A DNA stretch of 64,000 nucleotides, from NCBI RefSeq assembly GCF_900199215.1, contig NZ_FZQA01000002.1, positions 447,501 through 511,500 on the forward strand, read 5' to 3'. Each line of letters begins with the position of its first letter. Within the stretch, counting starts at the first letter, position 1. Positions 59,660 to 64,000 of this stretch are shown here, piece by piece. Under the pieces are notes generated by a model, which made no database searches, had not been told where the DNA came from, and worked only from the letters and a program-made list of their open reading frames with translations. Made by a program: the position numbers and the translations under genes. This stretch comes from Amphiplicatus metriothermophilus (GTDB lineage Bacteria; Pseudomonadota; Alphaproteobacteria; Caulobacterales; Parvularculaceae).

Positions 59660-60931
59660 TTATCCGGCCCCTTCGGGGGCCGGATTTTTTGCGGCGGCCC
59701 GCGCGGCTTTTTCCTCCCGCGTCAGGCGGCGCAGGAAGAACAGGGCCGCGAGAATCCCCGCCATCGGGGCAAGGGAGAGATAAAACGCCGCCTCCCCGCC
59801 GAACGCCGCGAAGGTCCGCCCGGTGATGAAAGAGCCGGTTGTGCCGCCGAGCGCCGAGAAGACGACGATGAGCCCCGCCATGCCGGCGTGGCGCTCGCGC
59901 GGCAGCGCCGAGAGGATCACCGAATTGATCGCCGGATAGATGGGGGCCATGAACAGCCCCACCAGCGGCAGGATGAACGCCGCCAGCGGCGCCGTCATCC
60001 AGGTGAGCTCCGCCGCGGGCTGAAGATCGCGCGTCAGCGGCAGGGTCAGGAGGATCAGCGCGCCCATCGCGACGACGCAGATGTTGAGAAGCGGATACCA
60101 GTCGATCCGGCGCAGCACGAAGCCGGCGCTGAGGCGGCCCGCGGCGAGCGCCGCGGCGAAGATGCTCGTCGCCTGCACGCTCATGGAATGGGGCAGATGC
60201 AGCACCTCGTTGTTGAAGGTCGGAAGCCATGTGCCGATGCCCTGCTCGATGAGCACGTAAAGAAACGCCGAAATCACGAAGACGAGCACCGCCGGCTTCC
60301 ACAACAGGGCGAGCATGGCGGCGAAATCGCCGAGAAGCCCGCCCGTCTCGCGCGAGACCGGCGCAGGGGGGAACTTCACGGCGACCAGCAAAACGACGTT
60401 CGCGACCGCGACCGCGGCGAGCAGCCAGTAAACGTCGAGCCAGCTTAGCGAGCCGGGGTCGGCAGGATCGATGAAAGCGGCGAATACCCAGTAACCGGCC
60501 AGGACCCCGACCATGAAGAACCCCTCGAGGAGATTGAGAAAGCTCGCATGTTCGTTGCTGTCGCGGGTGATGAGCCCGATGGTCGAATAGACGGAGACCT
60601 TCACCAGCGCGAAGGAGGCGCCGACCGTGAAGAACAGGAACTTCGTCATGGCGAAGCTCGGCATGAGCGGCATCAGCGCGCAGGCCGCGCCCACGGCCGC
60701 AAAACCGATGACCATCGCCCGCCGGTAGCCGAGCCTGGGCAGAAACGAGGCCACCAGAAAGGAGACCAGGGCGATCGGCAGGTCTTTAAAACCCTCGAGA
60801 ACGCTTGCAGCCTCTTTCGACGCGCCGAAGGAGGCGATCGACTGCAGGATGACCGTCCCGACGCTGTTCAGCAGCACCGCGAACAGGAAATAGGCCGAAA
60901 AGAGCGCGATGCGCACCGCAAGGACATTCAT
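59660..60931 (-). CDS. MFS permease, probable sugar transporter
   Basis: 423 aa from the ATG at 60931 (GGGAGGAACGGCGGC upstream); a further ATG at 61024 would place the LacI-type operator beside the start codon and adds 31 residues without membrane character. Twelve helices in two halves, with MFS loop marker LPRLGYRRAMVIG and relatives of the FucP/FHS sugar symporters (SNEHASFLNLLEGFFMVGVLAGYWVFA, LFMAPIYPAINSVIL). Divergent from the GH13 gene over a region holding the operator GCAATCGATTGC, so it probably imports the glucosides that the GH13 enzyme hydrolyses. The C-terminal codons coincide with the terminator of the convergent TonB gene. Confidence 0.88.
   Translation of the reverse strand: MNVLAVRIALFSAYFLFAVLLNSVGTVILQSIASFGASKEAASVLEGFKDLPIALVSFLVASFLPRLGYRRAMVIGFAAVGAACALMPLMPSFAMTKFLFFTVGASFALVKVSVYSTIGLITRDSNEHASFLNLLEGFFMVGVLAGYWVFAAFIDPADPGSLSWLDVYWLLAAVAVANVVLLVAVKFPPAPVSRETGGLLGDFAAMLALLWKPAVLVFVISAFLYVLIEQGIGTWLPTFNNEVLHLPHSMSVQATSIFAAALAAGRLSAGFVLRRIDWYPLLNICVVAMGALILLTLPLTRDLQPAAELTWMTAPLAAFILPLVGLFMAPIYPAINSVILSALPRERHAGMAGLIVVFSALGGTTGSFITGRTFAAFGGEAAFYLSLAPMAGILAALFFLRRLTREEKAARAAAKNPAPEGAG
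59662..59690 (+). terminator. Rho-independent terminator of the TonB receptor gene
   Basis: ATCCGGCCCC, tetraloop TTCG and GGGGCCGGAT form a 10-bp stem followed by a run of six T. It works on the plus strand, 36 bases after the receptor stop. The stem is also the coding sequence of the last residues (APEGAG) of the convergent MFS gene. Confidence 0.9.
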
Positions 60932-61025
60932 GGCGCCGCCGTTCCTCCCTTGTCGTCTCGTTGCGGCGCCGTCGACGCGCCGGGCCGTTGATCGGCCGGC
61001 AGTATCGTCGAAGCCGAGGCGCATG

Positions 61026-61037
61026 GCAATCGATTGC
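61026..61037. promoter_or_regulatory. LacI-type operator 1
   Basis: GCAATCGATTGC, a perfect 12-bp palindrome with central CG, followed by GCAA. It lies in the 194-bp divergent promoter region of the MFS and GH13 genes. The identical 12-mer, also followed by GCAA, occurs at 63856 past the LacI gene. Confidence 0.75.
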
Positions 61038-61125
61038 GCAAACCCCCGAGCGCGTATAAGGTTTCCCCGCCGGCCCTCTCGCGGCGCGGCGCAGGACGGG
61101 CGCGGAAAGGAAGGGAAGGAAGGTC

Positions 61126-62709
61126 ATGGCCGAATGGTGGCGGGGCGGGGTCGTTTATCAGATCTACCCGCGCAGCTTCTGCGATTCCAACGATGACGGC
61201 GTCGGCGATCTCAGGGGCGCGGCCTCAAGGCTCGACTATCTGAAGCGGCTCGGCGTGGACGGCGCGTGGCTGTCGCCCTTCTTCCGCTCGCCGATGAAGG
61301 ACTTCGGCTACGACGTTTCCGATTACCGCGACGTCGATCCGATCTTCGGTTCGCTCGAAGATTTCGACGCCCTTCTCGACCGCGCCCATCGCCTCGGCCT
61401 GAAGATCGTCATCGACCAAGTCTATTCCCACACCTCCGACCAACATCCCTGGTTCAGGGAAAGCCGGTCCTCGCGCGACAATCCGAAGGCGGACTGGTAT
61501 GTCTGGGCGGACGCAAAACCGGACGGGACGCCGCCCAACAACTGGATATCGCTGTTCGGCGGCCAGGCCTGGTCCTGGGACACGCGCCGGCGGCAATATT
61601 ACATGCACAACTTTCTGGCCGAGCAACCGGATCTGAACTTTCACAATCCGCAAGTGCGCGAGGCGATCCTCGACGTCGCCCGCTTCTGGCTCGACCGCGG
61701 CGTCGACGGATTCCGCCTCGACGTCGCGAATTTCTACTATTGCGACCGTCAGCTTCGAGACAATCCGCCAAAACGGCCTGAAGGCGGTTTCGCCCGTCCC
61801 TATCAGCACCAGCGCCACCTTTACGACCGTTCGCAGCCCGAAAACGTCGCCTTCATGGAGACGTTCCGCAAGCTCGTCGATCAGTATCCGGACCGCATGA
61901 CCGTCGCGGAGATCGGCAGCGACTCATACATCGCGCGCAGCATCGAATATACCGAGCCCGGCCGGCTGCACACCGCCTACAATTTCATGCTGCTGGAGAA
62001 CGGGCCGCTGACGGCGAAGCTCGTGCGCGACGCCCTTGAAAGCTGGACGAGCGAGACGGCCTGGCCGAGCTGGTCGTTCTCCAATCACGACGTGGTGCGC
62101 GCGCGCACCCGCTGGGGCGGCGAGGAAGCGAGCGACGCCTTCGCGCAGATGCTGATGGGCCTCCTCCTGTGCTTGCGCGGCACGATTTTCCTCTATCAGG
62201 GCGACGAGCTCGGTCTTCCGCAGGCGGACGTTCCGTTCGATAGGCTGAAGGACCCCGAAGGCATCCGCTTCTGGCCGGACAGTCTCGGCCGCGACGGCTG
62301 CCGCACGCCCATCCCGTGGCGCGCGGGCGAGCCGAACGCCGGCTTCTCGACGGTCGAGCCGTGGCTTCCCGTCGATCCCCGTCACGAGGCGCTTGCTGCG
62401 GACCGGCAGGAAAAGGATCCCGAATCCACGTTAAACAGGACGCGGGGCTTCATCGCCTTCCGCCGGGCCCATCGGGCGCTGCGCCTCGGCGCGATCGACT
62501 TTCTCGACGCGCCGGAGCCCGCGCTCGCCTTCCGCCGCGCTTACGAAAAAGAAAGCCTCCTATGCGTCTTCAATCTCGGCGGCGAGGAAGCCGCGCTTGA
62601 GACGCCGCGCGGCGGACGCGCGCTCGATTACGGCCTGCCCGGCCGGCTTGACGGCCGGCGCGCCGTTCTGCCCCCTTACGGCGGCCTCGTCATCGCGGAG
62701 GAGGACTGA
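61126..62709 (+). CDS. GH13 alpha-glucosidase (oligo-1,6-/alpha-1,4-glucosidase type)
   Basis: 527 aa, cytoplasmic (no signal). N-terminal YQIYPRSFCDSNDDGVGDLRG is typical of GH13 exo-alpha-glucosidases of proteobacteria. Catalytic set: nucleophile Asp199 in GFRLDVANFY, acid/base Glu262 in VAEIG, and stabiliser Asp322 in FSNHDVVR. Region I reads IDQVYSHTSDQH, with Ser in place of the common Asn, a variant I associate with the GH13_23 subgroup. It hydrolyses maltose, sucrose or isomaltose-type glucosides taken up by the neighbouring permease. The lacI-type regulator gene follows after 5 bases. Confidence 0.94.
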   Translation: MAEWWRGGVVYQIYPRSFCDSNDDGVGDLRGAASRLDYLKRLGVDGAWLSPFFRSPMKDFGYDVSDYRDVDPIFGSLEDFDALLDRAHRLGLKIVIDQVYSHTSDQHPWFRESRSSRDNPKADWYVWADAKPDGTPPNNWISLFGGQAWSWDTRRRQYYMHNFLAEQPDLNFHNPQVREAILDVARFWLDRGVDGFRLDVANFYYCDRQLRDNPPKRPEGGFARPYQHQRHLYDRSQPENVAFMETFRKLVDQYPDRMTVAEIGSDSYIARSIEYTEPGRLHTAYNFMLLENGPLTAKLVRDALESWTSETAWPSWSFSNHDVVRARTRWGGEEASDAFAQMLMGLLLCLRGTIFLYQGDELGLPQADVPFDRLKDPEGIRFWPDSLGRDGCRTPIPWRAGEPNAGFSTVEPWLPVDPRHEALAADRQEKDPESTLNRTRGFIAFRRAHRALRLGAIDFLDAPEPALAFRRAYEKESLLCVFNLGGEEAALETPRGGRALDYGLPGRLDGRRAVLPPYGGLVIAEED

Positions 62710-62714
62710 CCAGC

Positions 62715-63758
62715 GTGCCCCAGCCTGACGACAGCGAGGACAAACCCGTCCGCGCCCGAACCATGGCCGAGATCGCCGCGCTGGCCGGCGTCGCCGAATC
62801 GACCGTCTCCCGCGCGCTCGCCGGCAGCGAACGCGTTTCCGAAGAGACTCGCGAGCGCATCCGAAAGCTGGTGCAGGAAAGCGGCTATCGCATCAACAGC
62901 CGCGCGCGCAGCCTGCGCACGCGCCGCTCGCGCACCATCGAGGTGGTGATCGGCATATCCGAAACGAACCGGCAGCATTTCTCCGACCCGTTCTTCAGCC
63001 AGATCGTCGCCGCCATCGCTGACGCCCTCGCCGAAAACGATTACGACCTTCTGTTGTCGCGGGCCCGCCCCTGGGACGATGTCGAAGGCGCCGACGCTAT
63101 CGCCTCGAACCGCGCTGACGGCGTCATCATCATCGGCCAGGGGCGGGAGCCGGAAAAGCTTGCGGAATACGCGGCCAGCCGGCGCAACGTCGTCGTGTGG
63201 GGTGCGGACATTCCGGACAGGTCCTATCCCGTCGTGGGCAGCGACAATCTGCTCGGCGGACGTCTGGTGGCGCGCCGCCTGCTGGCGCAGGGCCGCCGGC
63301 GGCTGGTCTTTCTCGGCGACATCCGGCATGTCGAGATCGGCCTGCGCCATCGCGGCTGCATGGAGGAGATGACCTCCGCCGGCGCGGCGCCCGACCAGAC
63401 CCTCACCCTTTCCATGCCCTTCGACAGCGAGTCGGCCTATGGCGCGACGCGCGAGCTGTTCCGCGGCGGGATTTGGCACGACGCCGTCTTCGCGGCGAGC
63501 GACGTGCTCGCCGTCGCGGCGATGCAGGCGCTTTCCGATCTCGGCGTCCGCGTGCCGGAGGACGTGTCTGTGATCGGCTATGACGACATCGCGCTCGCCG
63601 CTTACGTCTCGCCGGCGCTCACCACGATCCGCCAGGACACCGTCGCGGGCGGCCGGGCCCTCGTCGAGAATCTGCTGACCCTACTCGACGGCGGCGAGGC
63701 GCGCGACGCCATCCTGCCGACCGAGCTGATCGTGCGGCGCTCCTGCGGCGGAAGCTGA
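62715..63758 (+). CDS. LacI family transcriptional repressor
   Basis: 347 aa from a GTG at 62715 with GAGGAGGAC upstream; an ATG at 62763 would leave the helix-turn-helix intact and is the alternative. HTH TMAEIAALAGVAESTVSRALAGSERVSEETRERIRKLVQESGY with hinge RINSRARSLRT, then a periplasmic-binding-protein-like effector domain (DPFFSQIVAAIADAL, VGSDNLLGGRLVARRLL, AASDVLAVAAMQALSDLGVRVPEDVSVIGYDDI). Translationally close to the GH13 gene. The palindromes at 61026 and 63856 are its likely operators; the inducer would be maltose or another alpha-glucoside. Confidence 0.93.
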   Translation: MPQPDDSEDKPVRARTMAEIAALAGVAESTVSRALAGSERVSEETRERIRKLVQESGYRINSRARSLRTRRSRTIEVVIGISETNRQHFSDPFFSQIVAAIADALAENDYDLLLSRARPWDDVEGADAIASNRADGVIIIGQGREPEKLAEYAASRRNVVVWGADIPDRSYPVVGSDNLLGGRLVARRLLAQGRRRLVFLGDIRHVEIGLRHRGCMEEMTSAGAAPDQTLTLSMPFDSESAYGATRELFRGGIWHDAVFAASDVLAVAAMQALSDLGVRVPEDVSVIGYDDIALAAYVSPALTTIRQDTVAGGRALVENLLTLLDGGEARDAILPTELIVRRSCGGS

Positions 63759-63973
63759 CGCCGGACGCACAAATCTTGCGCATTCTTGCGCAAAAATCGT
63801 TGCAACGGCGCATCACCTTCCGGATTTGATCGTAGATTTTTCGCGATCCTTTTGAGCAATCGATTGCGCAATCCGGCGGCGCGTAGCATCCTTGGCGAAG
63901 GATTAACCGGCCGGCGGCGGCGCCTGCGTCACCGCTAAGAACATCACCCGCGCCGGCACAGGAGGAGGAAACC
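63759..63973. promoter_or_regulatory. Promoter region of the gene leaving the window, with repeated TTGCGCA half-sites
   Basis: Besides the operator at 63856, two TTGCGCA motifs lie at 63777-63795 (CTTGCGCATTCTTGCGCA), the half-site that borders the operator on its right. An AGGAGGAGG ribosome site ends 5 bases before the ATG at 63974. Confidence 0.55.
63856..63867. promoter_or_regulatory. LacI-type operator 2
   Basis: Second exact copy of GCAATCGATTGC, followed by GCAATCC. It is about 105 bp before the start of the gene at 63974. Together with operator 1 it defines a small regulon around the LacI gene. Confidence 0.75.
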
Positions 63974-64000
63974 ATGAAGACTCGCGTTCCCGCACGCATC
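63974..64000 (+). CDS. Start of a gene running off the window (nine codons)
   Basis: ATG AAG ACT CGC GTT CCC GCA CGC ATC, reading MKTRVPARI, preceded by a strong AGGAGGAGG. The basic start would suit a signal peptide. In loci of this make-up (LacI, GH13, sugar MFS) the next gene is often a TonB receptor for malto-oligosaccharides, but nine residues cannot show it. Confidence 0.6.

Overview
The window is about 65% G+C, gene-dense, and reads as the chromosome (or a chromid) of an aerobic to microaerobic, probably aquatic alphaproteobacterium. Pointers to this are TonB receptors of the kind paired with SapC and tryptophan-halogenase-like genes, a NarK1-NarK2 fusion, BigR/SqrR-type and NsrR regulators, and palindromic CGTCATCCCGG intergenic repeats. 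I would guess the Caulobacterales/Parvularculales/Hyphomonadaceae area; this is inference and no marker gene fixes it. A perfect parS centromere site at 2432-2447 suggests that the left end lies near a replication origin.

Layout. (1) 1-5402: the end of an aldehyde dehydrogenase, then a biotin carboxylase subunit, an AtuD/IVD-type acyl-CoA dehydrogenase and a carboxyltransferase, which together resemble a branched-acid or acyclic-terpene (geranyl/citronellyl-CoA) oxidation module. (2) 5757-10425: dihydrolipoyl dehydrogenase, a haloalkane dehalogenase of subfamily I, a DUF6265 protein and an amidase lipoprotein. (3) 10702-23472: a beta-glucan (laminarin-like) utilisation locus with two tryptophan-halogenase-like flavoproteins, SapC, a TonB receptor, a GH16 lipoprotein, a GH3 beta-glucosidase and a divergent LytS/LytTR-type two-component pair. 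GH16 and GH3 share a 21-bp-period direct repeat upstream, a candidate LytTR site. (4) 23631-40331: respiratory nitrate reduction and nitric oxide defence. This comprises narK-narGHJI with an outer-membrane channel and a hemerythrin protein behind it, an FNR-type regulator with an FNR box, NnrS, a truncated haemoglobin, and NsrR with an NsrR-like operator.

(5) 40419-47698: a compact six-gene operon (DUF2892, MMPL/RND exporter, LolA-like protein, outer-membrane beta-barrel, sulfide:quinone oxidoreductase, DUF302), divergent from a two-cysteine ArsR repressor of the BigR/SqrR persulfide-sensor type. I regard this as the most interesting and least described system here: apparent sulfide oxidation tied to an envelope-spanning lipid or hydrophobe export module. 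(6) 47740-49131: an IS3-family element with a frameshifted orfB, ending one base from the 3' end of tRNA-Phe. (7) 49520-59626: a CrbR/ErdR-like response regulator and a CrbS/MxtR-like symporter-kinase, the latter behind a GntP permease and a 3-hydroxybutyrate-oligomer hydrolase, with a divergent TonB receptor. (8) 59660-64000: a sugar MFS permease, a GH13 alpha-glucosidase and a LacI repressor, with two copies of the palindrome GCAATCGATTGC placed as operators, the second in front of a gene that runs off the window.

Common theme: several self-contained catabolic or stress modules, each with its own regulator and, in six cases, a recognisable candidate operator. All functional calls rest on reading motifs and gene order; no database search was possible.
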